Source: Paraglomus occultum
Taxonomy: Eukaryota > Glomeromycota > Glomeromycetes > Paraglomerales > Paraglomeraceae
Direction of reading: 5' to 3'
DNA: 10,187 nucleotides
NCBI GenBank assembly: GCA_910592205.1
Contig: CAJVPJ010001376.1
Coordinates: 1-10,187 of the forward strand
This document shows, one piece after another, positions 1 through 7,266 of the stretch. The position numbers and the translations under genes are program-made. Under the pieces are notes generated by a model. That model was not told the DNA's origin. It saw only the letters and a program-made list of their open reading frames with translations, and searched no databases. Positions within the stretch are counted from its first letter, which is position 1; each line of letters begins with the position of its first letter.

Positions 1-130
1 TCATTGTCTTTTTCAGCTTCTTTCTATAATCTCTTTTGCTGAGTTCATCTGGCTCTCTCAGAGTTTTTTTAAACTGCCATTGTAGTCAGCAAAGTCTTGG
101 TAATCTGTATCACAGTAGGTTACTTTTGTT
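1..130 (-). pseudogene. possible decayed coding remnant, frameshifted
   Basis: Reading the minus strand from about 130 down to 1, one frame gives a protein-like stretch (CDTDYQDFADYNGSLKK) that hits a stop just after a run of seven A residues. The neighbouring frame then continues open to the window edge as LREPDELSKRDYRKKLKK. The change of frame at a homopolymer suggests a frameshifted remnant of a real protein, or the end of a gene whose remainder lies left of the window. No family was recognised. Chance is possible, because the evidence is only the protein-like character of two short adjoining frames. Confidence 0.25.
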
Positions 131-558
131 TATTATTTATGTTATTCATAATAAGTATTTTTATAACTTTTTAGTTCAATTTTATATATTTCTATATATA
201 GAGGTAATCCTATATTAATTACATTATGATTTATATTTATTACCTTCTGGTATGATAAAGAGAGCATTAAAATTAACAAGTCCATAAGCACCATTATTTC
301 TTCAAAACGTCATCATTCACCTGGTCAATTTTACAGCCACATCATAATCAGCCTCTCATTTATAGAATGTTTACTTTGTCTGGTTTTGTTGCAGCATGCC
401 CCATATAATAATAAGATTGTTAAATAACCTTGAAAGATTTGTTAGTGGGAAAAAAGTAGTCAAATGAAACAAACTACCATAAATCAATATTTTGATGATT
501 AAATAATAAATTGATATTAATATCCATATTATTAGTACTATTAATTCCGTGTGTTATA
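131..558. other. AT-rich intergenic stretch, nothing recognised
   Basis: The sequence is strongly AT-rich, with stops in all frames, and contains no convincing ORF, RNA gene or repeat. The dinucleotide TA at 557-558 borders the short repeat element that follows. Confidence 0.5.
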
Positions 559-662
559 CAAATTGCCATTTTCTCTAAATGCACACCCTCTCTAAATGCA
601 CACCCTCTCTAAATGCACACAATCGTCTGGTCCCAAGGTGTGCATTTAGAGAGGTTTCTCTG
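559..662. mobile_element. 104-bp MITE-like hairpin element (copy A)
   Basis: Both edges are flanked by TA (557-558 and 663-664), as expected for Tc1/mariner/pogo-type insertion. Inside are three tandem copies of a 17-bp unit TCTCTAAATGCACACCC (572-588, 589-605, and 606-620 partial), followed by an inverted copy. Positions 604-620 and 638-654 are a perfect 17-bp inverted repeat around a 17-nt loop, so the element can fold into a strong hairpin. Read on the minus strand, the right end starts TA|CAGAGAAACCTCTC and resembles the starts of copies B (4313) and C (4559). The left end (CAAATTGCCATTTTCTC) matches the right end poorly in its outer 12 bases. The alternative is therefore that this is only the right terminus of a longer pogo/Tigger-like element running leftward. 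No transposase is encoded. Confidence 0.6.
572..620. repeat. tandem repeat, 17-bp unit, 2.9 copies
   Basis: The unit TCTCTAAATGCACACCC repeats without a mismatch at 572-588 and 589-605, and as 15 of 17 bases at 606-620. It is the motif that recurs, diverged, in the related elements at 4313 and 4559. Confidence 0.9.
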
Positions 663-800
663 TACGTCACAAAGAAAATTCCGTTTTTGTTGTTGAGACT
701 GGTGTTGCAGTCGTAAGTCGTAATTGTGAGGTGGGTATGGCTGTTGATTAGAGTATAAAGGTGGAGAGTAGTATAGCTGTGTCTGATGTCGTTGATTCAT
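663..800 (-). CDS. possible first exon of a Q/P/Y-rich protein, cut by element A
   Basis: The minus-strand ATG at 800-798 has A at -3, a favourable fungal start context. It opens a 46-codon frame rich in Gln, Pro, Tyr, Asn and His (for example LYYSPPLYSNQQPYPP), the kind of low-complexity sequence seen at the N-termini of many fungal regulatory proteins. The frame runs directly into the TA target of element A at 664-663 and then through the element to a stop at about 609. If the element and one TA were absent, the frame would meet TAA immediately. The sequence is therefore either a very short ORF, an exon whose donor is lost or unseen, or chance. A longer in-frame start exists at 839. No family was recognised. 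Confidence 0.25.
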
Positions 801-1478
801 GTTTGTGTTCTGTATAATAGAGCGTATAAGAATGCTCAAGGACGGAGGAGAGGAGAATAAGGGCGAGGCGCAATAGTCGTATGAGATTTATGACGCTACA
901 GCTGAAGGAGCGCGAACATGACAACAACCGACAACAAAAAAAATAACTGTGCGCTTCCACAAAACACGTAATTGACCATGTGAGACAGACGCACCAATCA
1001 TATTGTGTAAAATTTTAATCTTGCCGCGCCAATAAGATTTAACCCTTTATTATTATCGAGGATTCACTGGGTGCTAGAATTTTTGAAACCCGCTATAATA
1101 ATAATCTATTTAGATGCATTTTAGTTCATAATTCATAATGTTTCGCCAGCAAATAACAAATACATTATTTAAACATATCAACCTCTTCAAGGTCGTTTAT
1201 GCGTGTTTGAATTTTTGGCGATACAATTTATAGTTAATGACTATTAATTTAGTGTGCGAACCAAATCTGCTTTCTTACTTTTATGTTACAGCACTCTAAA
1301 ATAGTTTCAGGTTCAAACTTTAGTCGGTCATAAATACCATACATGAATTTACTTTTTATGAAAGTTCTATAATATTACGAGAATGAAAAAAAAAAATACA
1401 ATGTTTAAAATACTAAACTATTTATATTAAGATTTGTCGTTTCCAACAAAATTTGTATTGGTATATATCTGCTACTGT
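665..1478. other. intergenic, GC-richer upstream part, AT-rich downstream part
   Basis: Roughly 665-960 is visibly richer in G and C than its surroundings and holds purine-rich runs (for example GGACGGAGGAGAGGAG near 840). It could be the promoter and leader of the candidate exon at 663-800: on the minus strand TTATAC and CTATTATAC lie 15-30 bases upstream of the ATG at 800. From about 1000 to 1478 the sequence is AT-rich and forms the 3' flank of the glycosyltransferase gene. The only perfect AATAAA on the minus strand is at 1051-1046, about 430 bases past its stop. An A11 run lies near 1385. No other gene is seen. Confidence 0.4.
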
Positions 1479-3107
1479 CTACCACGTATCCCAAAGATTA
1501 AGCAGAGCATCTTTCGGTGGTTCTTCACCGAGAGGTCCTTGATACTCCATAATCGTACCTCTGCCTTTCACCACCTGGGCAGTATAAGAGCTTGTTGATC
1601 GGCAACATCCAACTGGGCCACTGACAAACCAATTAGCATGCATCAGAACTAACTTGTCCCAAATTGCCAACACGCCTAATCTTTCCTTATCAACGGGTTT
1701 TTTGCCAATCGCAACAAATTCGTCGTTTTCGAAGGGAGGAAGTGTAGTATTGAGGCGTTGCCATGTGTAAAAGTCTAGATTGTTTACGACCATCTTCGCT
1801 GCTCTATGGTGATCTTCTGTTAGTTCCAAAAATGACCCTGAATGAATGTCACCACCATCAATTGGATAATCCGTAGCAACGTATACATTGCTTATTTTTT
1901 GTTCTTTCTTAATGCGTTGAACATATTCTAGTAACCGAATACTGCAACTAACAAGCTTTTCTGGGCGAGCCGTTTCCATCCGCCAATGAATTGCGATATA
2001 TGGATAAAGGAACGTTGATATAGTTTCTGCCCGCTCAATCAGATGATCGGCATATTGAAGCGGTGCAGGTATATGTTGCACTTGTGGGCAATTAAACCTG
2101 CGGAAATGGTAGTGTACGAATATGACATCTGATTGGATCGATCTTAGACTATTAATTACAAATTGTGCAACGGCGACTGCAGTCACGATATTTTCTGCGG
2201 TTGGTTGTCTAGCAAATACTCTGAACGCTGTGATATTAGTCTCTAGTTCATCTCCATATGACAAGTAATCGAATGGTTGCAGGCAGTAATCTTTTTTATA
2301 GACCTCGAGATTTATCTGTTCAGATACAATCCTGTCGAGATCGTTTTTGCCAGTCTTGTTCAAGTAAACAATATTCACGGTGGGAATTCTAGCCCTGATT
2401 GCTTTCATCTCTTGGCTCCACAAAAGAAGCTGGCTTTGCGTAATGAATGTGGTGTTTGGCGATGACTGCCGCATTGCTTCGATGGAATAATAATAATCGA
2501 AAGAGTAAGTCTGGCATGTACTGTATCGTGAATGTTCAACGTTAGGTAAGACTAACGCTCGACCGGTTTCTTGAGCTAGAATAATTAGCCTTCTCATGTG
2601 CAGTCGTGCTCTCGATTCTTGTTCATTCACGAATACTGGAAACATGAACTTACACACAGGAGAACCACAATATTTAAGATTTATCTGTTCTTCTGTCATA
2701 GTTTCTTGGTAATCATCAACTATACCCGCGGATGCTGACTGTGTGTCGTCAATTTGCACCTACAGAAAAAAGAAAGCATAATGTTTTTGGTTTTAGTTTT
2801 ATTGTCATGTGCATTTGTTATGGGATGCTGGAATCATGTTTGGGTTGTTATATTTTTATTCATTCGAACGGCACTATGAATCTAAACGTTCTGAATCGCC
2901 TAAGCTATTGGCTAAATAAATATATTGTTGATGCCACTGTGAACGTACCTTACTGTCAAAATCATTAGTTGTCTCTTCGTCAGAAAAGGTGTAAGTTGCT
3001 ATATTCCAGAACAGGATACAAAGAACGACCGCAAAACAGCTCAACACCCACTTGCGCCAAATACTATGACTTGCGATACTGTCAATAGGTTGATACGTCT
3101 TCGCCAT
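1479..3107 (-). CDS. O-fucosyltransferase-like type II membrane protein, two exons
   Basis: Exon 1 (3107-2949, 53 codons) and exon 2 (2759-1479) join in phase 0 to give 479 residues. Exon 1 encodes a short basic N-terminus (K3, R18, K19), one hydrophobic segment at about 20-39 and an acidic stem, the plan of a Golgi/ER type II glycosyltransferase. Exon 2 carries the lumenal domain. Residues 307-315 (YIAIHWRME) resemble the GDP-fucose-binding HxR motif of protein O-fucosyltransferases (PF10250-like). A later strand, VYVATDYP (345-352), and a Ser/Cys-rich loop SGPVGCCRSTSS (433-444) correspond to the C-terminal nucleotide-sugar region. N-glycosylation sequons fall near 155, 187, 228 and 390. 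The expected role is transfer of fucose from GDP-fucose to a protein or glycan in the secretory pathway; the acceptor is unknown. The start is the first ATG before the anchor and has G at +4. Family assignment rests on motif order and topology, with no alignment done. The gene stands alone. Confidence 0.82.
2760..2948 (-). other. spliceosomal intron, 189 bp, phase 0
   Basis: On the minus strand the donor is AAG|GTACGT at 2948 and the acceptor is CTTTTTTCTGTAG|GTG ending at 2760, with a long pyrimidine tract. Splicing joins ...NDFDSK to VQIDDTQ in frame and unites the membrane anchor with the catalytic domain. Retention would add 24 codons and then a stop at 2876-2874, giving a 77-residue anchor-only product. 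Exon 2 does not begin with ATG; its first Met is residue 74 of the full protein. Confidence 0.88.
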
Positions 3108-4310
3108 TGGAAATGCTAACTACGTGCTAAGAAAAACGTTAGATCGCATAAAGAAACTGGCAGTAATGGCTTTGGATGAAGCGTACAAAAGCTTTTATAA
3201 TTTCCGAAAGCCTCATTGGTGCAATGATGAGAGATTGAGTACTATCTGCAGTGAAATTCAAACAAAGATGCACGCGAATTAGTTTGATACAATGTCATTC
3301 GCTTCTTTGATAGAATGTCTTAGCAATAGTGAAAGTTACCTTTACATATAAATTGATTGGATGACTGTTGGAAAACCCGTATGCCTAAACGTCGATTTGG
3401 AAGGAAACATCGTGTTTGAATAATAATCGTCATCTCTATAACTGATTTAAAGATAATACAGCCAAAATTGAATCAAAGCGTATGTAGTTTGTTGTTCATT
3501 TGGTTATTTTAAATTTAATATTAATGTTGATAATTACAACGGTTATGTTCTCTTTCATTTTACTGGTTAATAAATATTAGGATCACGTATCACAGAGGTG
3601 GCATTACGTCCAAGCGTTTTAACAAATATTACTCGATGATGGCTAGCAAAAAATTAAACAGTGAACAGTTTATACCATACAGAGGAAGATTTTGGAAAGT
3701 CCGTTAGTATTTTCAAACACTTTGCACTAGGAAACGAGAGTATTTATTTGGTTAGGCGTGAATTCGTTGTGGCATACTGTCGACTAAATTTTCGATCAAT
3801 TAATTGGTCAGGGATGCTTCGTTTTATATTACGAAAAATGTCATAAGCGGTTGTTACGGTCTTTGAAATGATTTGTAGTTATCACAAGTTTATGACAATA
3901 AATCATGGTTCTGTGTTATAAATTAAAATATAAAATATATATGACTTTCAGTAGTTAATCCTATTTTCTTCCGATTACTGGATATGATAAACAGTTGAAT
4001 ATCATGTCATATCATTACAACAATCGGGGTCCGTTGAAGATGATCCAAGTTCATAGTCAAAGTCTATAGGAAACAATAGGTCAAACAGACAAAGCCATTA
4101 TAGTAACGTTGCCTAGAGTCTCGTATGTCGTACACCATTGGTATCATAGCAAGCTGGCAGATGGCACTGCTTATGTAAACATATTTACCCATGTGATTAT
4201 TCGATGTACAGTATAACATGTCAATTGACATGATAAACCACGGATTCAAAACTTTGTGTGTAGGTTAAAATGATCCACAAATAACTAACAGAAGTATTTC
4301 GACTAATGTA
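3108..4310. other. intergenic, no gene recognised
   Basis: This is the 5' flank of the glycosyltransferase gene plus AT-rich sequence. A plus-strand frame of 38 codons starting at ATG 3166 and ending at 3282 reads like protein, with open frame about 75 bases upstream of it, but it has no recognisable motif. Another plus-strand open stretch at 3661-3846 lacks an ATG at its start. A perfect 16-bp palindrome, CATGTCAATTGACATG, lies at 4217-4232. None of these is strong enough to call a gene. Confidence 0.5.
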
Positions 4311-4312
4311 TA

Positions 4313-4412
4313 CAGTCAACGCTCTCTAATTGCACACTTCGTACGTGTACGGTACTTCAGATTCCCAGCCTCAGGAATTAGTGAGAAATGCACATTCCCC
4401 TAATCTGCACAC
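4313..4412 (+). mobile_element. terminus of pogo/Tigger-like short-repeat element (copy B)
   Basis: After TA at 4311-4312 comes CAGTCAACGCTCTCTAATTG and then CACAC, closely matching the reversed end of copy A and the start of copy C. Within 100 bases the GCACA-type motif recurs as GAGAAATGCACATT (4383-4396) and TAATCTGCACAC (4401-4412), a diverged subterminal array. No facing end was found nearby. The matching right end may be lost, or copies B and C may form one composite running to 4686. No transposase frame was recognised between 4412 and 4558. Confidence 0.5.
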
Positions 4413-4558
4413 GATCTTACGCAAGCGATTCAATCTTGGCGCTTAATAATACCAGATCACATTTTAGACCCCTTCTGTATTAACGTGATCAATAATAAAT
4501 CTTAATAGTCATATATTTCATCATCGTGACCAACTCTCTTCTCTCAATCAATGCTATA

Positions 4559-4686
4559 CAATCAACCTCTCTGAATGCAATTCATCAGGACCATAGCATG
4601 TCTTGCATTTACGGAGGGCGTGCATTTACAGAGTGCGAAATACTTTATAATCGAGGGCTTGCATTGTTTAAAGGTTAGGTTGATTG
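4559..4686. mobile_element. 128-bp MITE-like element (copy C)
   Basis: Perfect 11-bp inverted terminal sequences, ACAATCAACCT at 4558-4568 and AGGTTGATTGT at 4677-4687, enclose the element. TA precedes it (4557-4558) and TG follows (4687-4688), probably a decayed TA target. Inside, CCTCTCTGAATGCAA (4566-4580) faces a diverged inverted copy, TTGCATTTACGGAGG (near 4603-4617), and a second one, CGTGCATTTACAGAG (near 4619-4633). This is the same hairpin plan as copy A, with more mutations. It encodes nothing and presumably moved with a transposase supplied elsewhere. Confidence 0.6.
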
Positions 4687-4687
4687 T

Positions 4688-5237
4688 GCTTTTTACGCTT
4701 CCAAAAAAATAAAACGAGTTTATCTGTAATAACAAAAAAACTCGAACAGGATGTGTTAGCTAAATTAAAAACAGTGGAAAACCAGTGTTAATAAATACAA
4801 AAAAACCTAATAAATATTGTATTAAAGAGAGAAAAGCCAAATGTGCATCATATTATTACTAATACGAACACTTAATCTCGAAATTCGGTATTTTTAACAT
4901 CTTGTCGGCCAATGAGAAACTCACGTTGCATAACAATCAAGTAAACACCTGTTGGTGCAATTTTGGTGAAAAAGGGGCAAGGTAACGTAGAGAGACTTTG
5001 ACTTGACAACCATTGAGGAGTAAATGCAGATTCAGATTTGGTGGGTATTTTAGATATTAACCTTTAAACCAAAGATTTCCTTACTGATTACAATATCTTC
5101 GAGTATTCCCTAATTCGAAAGAGAACTAAAAAAAAAATTAAAATTCCACAGAGTGTTCAAGTAGTTGTTTCAAAAGAGGAGTACTGCAAGTGTTTTTGAG
5201 TTTTTTGAAGGAAAAGACTGTAAAAGTATGGTAACTA
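4688..5237. other. AT-rich intergenic stretch, nothing recognised
   Basis: The sequence is AT-rich with several poly-A runs (near 4733, 5130), and no ORF of note, RNA gene or repeat was seen. It lies between the short-repeat elements and the Tc1-type sequences. Confidence 0.5.
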
Positions 5238-5620
5238 CAGTGGGTGCTCAAAAGTCTCCGACCACCCCTTTTGCTAATTCCATAACAAACCGTTTAAATG
5301 CCATAAACTTTAGCTATAGTTTACGCTTGAATTGAGCTACCTTTCTATAAATTTAGTGTACATTAATGCGTTTTTTGTACTATTAGCGTGTTTTGTACCT
5401 CGCGAGTTTATTTTACTTACGCAATGTCCGTAGTTCTTCAACAAATCTCGTCTTAGTCTTCAGTGTATTATTCTTAGTAGCAATGATAATAATAATATGT
5501 TTGTAATATTAATTAATAATATCGAAAGTTATAATACGCCGAAAGCAAAAAACGGGAATAAGAAAAGAATGAAAAGGCTGACAAATATTGAAGCTTTACA
5601 AACACGGTTACGGATATGTA
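5238..5620 (+). mobile_element. isolated left end of a second Tc1-like element, truncated
   Basis: The sequence after TA at about 5236-5237 begins CAGTGGGTGCTCAAAAGT and continues CTCCGACCACCCC, which fits the CAGTG...CAAAAGT pattern of Tc1-type inverted repeats. It differs from the ends of the neighbouring element at 5621. About 300 bases further, the plus-strand frame ending just before 5620 reads KNGNKKRMKRLTNIEALQ, a basic segment reminiscent of the N-terminus of a Tc1 transposase just before its helix-turn-helix. It is cut by the TA at which the 5621 element begins. No matching right end occurs in the window, and the sequence after 6532 does not obviously resume the frame. The terminal-repeat call is better supported than the transposase call. 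Confidence 0.45.
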
Positions 5621-5660
5621 CACTACCCGAAACAAAAGTATCGGACCTTCTAACTTTTTT
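5621..5660 (+). repeat. left terminal inverted repeat of the Tc1-like element
   Basis: The outer part begins CACTACCCGAAACAAAAGTA and pairs with the reverse complement of 6496-6530 with small indels. A second matching block, AACGAGGCTAAAATTTTA, lies further in near 5687-5705. Confidence 0.85.
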
Positions 5661-5722
5661 TAATTACTCGAAACTATACATAATAAACGAGGCTAAAATT
5701 TTAATAAATATACCACAAATAG

Positions 5723-6363
5723 TTAATATTTTGTTGGCCAGCCATTATTTGCTATGTATGCTTCGATTCTTCGAAGCATACTTTCAATCAGGTTCATTAA
5801 AACAGTGTTAGAAATTTTTGCCATTTTTCTTGCAATGCAGTCTCTAGTTCTTTTAAATTTTTTGCTAAAGGGGGACGGTTTCTAATACGCCTGTCATCAT
5901 TCTTGAATATAGTGAAGCAACTTTTATCACTCCAAATGACATTTTTCCACTTTCTGATGGATCAATCTTTTCTTTCAATACACAGTCTAAACGATTTTTC
6001 CTTTGTCAATTATTAAGAAGAGGTTTAACTGCTGGTACACGAGAAAGGTAATTAAGGTCATGCAAATTTCTTGTAATAGTTTTCGTAGAAGCATTAAGTC
6101 CAGTTTTTCATTGAATGTATTTGTAATTTGTTCAGCTAATTTTACGGTTATGATTTGTTTTCCTGTTCGTTGATGCTCAAAACTCAAAAGTTTGGACAAC
6201 CACTCGTGGCCGAGTTACACTTTCTTTTTTGAAAAATTTGATTAGTTTGGATAACTGTTGTTTTTAAAGAAACCAAGCGTTTTTTTAATACTGGCTTTTG
6301 TAGCACCCCCGCTTTGAAAAGGCCAATAATTTGACCACGTTCAGCTTCAGTTAATTCAGACAT
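5723..6363 (-). pseudogene. Tc1-type transposase relic, DDE core deleted
   Basis: The start is ATG at 6363-6361: MSELTEAERGQIIGLFKAG is a typical Tc1 N-terminal helix-turn-helix opening. The frame is lost around the C5 run at 6306-6310 and stops at 6186-6184. The neighbouring frame carries EQITNTFNEK followed by a helix-turn-helix-like segment, and another resumes at about 5934. There WKNVIWSDKSCFTIF matches the region of the first catalytic Asp (W-SDE-F in intact relatives), with Asp at 5928-5926. Immediately after NDDRRI the frame passes to PPLAKNLKELETALQEKWQK and ends MLRRIEAYIANNGWPTKY, the usual Tc1 C-terminus. The segment with the second Asp and the final acidic residue is therefore missing, roughly 125 codons judged against the usual size of about 340. 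Dead transposase. Confidence 0.88.
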
Positions 6364-6479
6364 TTAAGTCAACGATTCAAAATTACCAATCAGTCGTTTT
6401 AAGTTTACAAAAACAAAAAAATAGTTGTAAACAACACATAAAAAATGTGACGCGTTTTTCAATACCCGGAGCGTAACGT

Positions 6480-6530
6480 ATAAAATTTTAGCCTCGTTAG
6501 AGGGTCCTCCGATACTTTTGTCCGGTAATG
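6480..6530 (-). repeat. right terminal inverted repeat of the Tc1-like element
   Basis: Read on the minus strand it starts CATTACCGGACAAAAGTATC and reaches the shared AACGAGGCTAAAATTTTA block after about 32 bases. The left side takes about 67 bases to reach it, so one side has gained or lost about 35 bases. Confidence 0.85.
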
Positions 6531-6532
6531 TA

Positions 6533-7266
6533 TAATAAAAATTAACTTGTTATAATTAAATTTAAAGACGTATTAGTATTGAAGTTAGCAGTCTCTTGTT
6601 TATTAAGAGTTACTATTTCTCAACATTTTCTATTTCAATTCTACTTATTAACTTAACGTGGAATCAATTACATTAATCTATTTTGCCATGAACAGTCTAC
6701 ATTTGATGCGGTTCTTACTTATTAGTAACAGTATATTTATAGTATAAAAAACTACACGTTTATTTACAATAGTATATGAAATAAAGGAATTCAACACCGC
6801 TGCATATTTATTGATCAACCTGCTTTTAGCAACGTTTATTAATTTTTTATTGGTCAATGTTATTTATATCGTTCGCTGCACTTACGTTTCTGCCATGTGA
6901 GTAGCTTTTCATTTTGACACTTTGATCGAATGTTACAACTACTATGAGGAATATATATTAGGCATCATATTGTATAGCAATTCAAATACTTGAATAATTG
7001 TTTACCCTACACTGAAGGCCAAAACTCGGCGTATTCTGGTAACAAGAATTGGGGCCAAATTATGATTACAATATATTTGGAATTTTATTAGATAAATTCG
7101 AAAGTTGCTTTTCCAAATACCAAGAAATATATACACGTAGTCCAATATAAGTCTATATTAAGAATGTAAATGTACATTTATCAAAAATTCTTGGATTTGA
7201 ATGGCGGTCAATTGATAATTGTTGCGATCATATATTACAAAGTATTTTGAAAGACGTATTCCACAA
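6533..7266. other. AT-rich intergenic stretch and TPR-gene 3' flank
   Basis: No gene was recognised. The left part is simple AT-rich sequence. Near 7008-7033, TACACTGAAGGCCAAAACTC has a loose likeness to a Tc1-type end but no partner was found. The part nearest 7266 is the 3' untranslated flank of the TPR gene and includes a 14-bp palindrome, TAAATGTACATTTA, at 7167-7180. Confidence 0.45.
7084..7089 (-). terminator. candidate polyadenylation signal AATAAA for the TPR gene
   Basis: A perfect AATAAA on the minus strand about 180 bases past the TPR stop codon, at a reasonable 3' UTR distance. In DNA this AT-rich the hexamer can also arise by chance. Confidence 0.4.

Larger units (their letters stand above)
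5621..6530 (-). mobile_element. Tc1/mariner-like element, internally deleted, 910 bp
   Basis: TA dinucleotides at 5619-5620 and 6531-6532 flank the element. The left end CACTACCCGAAACAAAAGTA and the reversed right end CATTACCGGACAAAAGTATC both continue into CGGA and, further in, share AACGAGGCTAAAATTTTA. The right repeat lacks a block that the left one keeps, so the repeats are now unequal. Between them lies a transposase relic on the minus strand (5723-6363). Frameshifts, stops and a missing catalytic core make it non-autonomous, and mobilisation would need a relative elsewhere. Confidence 0.88.

Noticed and set aside
1063-1080. CACTGGGTGCT resembling the Tc1-type end at 5238
   Set aside because: The similarity ends after about ten bases and the TA and CAAAAGT parts are missing.
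1306-1320. GGTTCAAAC resembling a tRNA B box
   Set aside because: No A box or cloverleaf could be built around it.
3091-3282. Plus-strand open frame with ATG at 3166, 38 codons, protein-like composition
   Set aside because: It lies opposite the glycosyltransferase start and promoter, is short, shows no motif and has no visible splice partner.
3661-3846. Plus-strand open stretch of about 60 codons
   Set aside because: No ATG at its start, no recognised motif and no clear exon structure; it may be chance.
4217-4232. Perfect 16-bp palindrome CATGTCAATTGACATG
   Set aside because: A single short palindrome in AT-rich DNA, with no neighbouring gene or repeat to give it a role.
5497-5811. Plus-strand ORF of 104 codons
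   Set aside because: It crosses the boundary and terminal repeat of the Tc1-like element and runs antisense to the transposase relic; only the part before 5620 may be transposase-derived.
7008-7033. Sequence TACACTGAAGGCCAAAACTC resembling a Tc1-type terminal repeat
   Set aside because: The likeness is loose, no facing end or transposase remnant was found, and it lies in the TPR gene's 3' flank.
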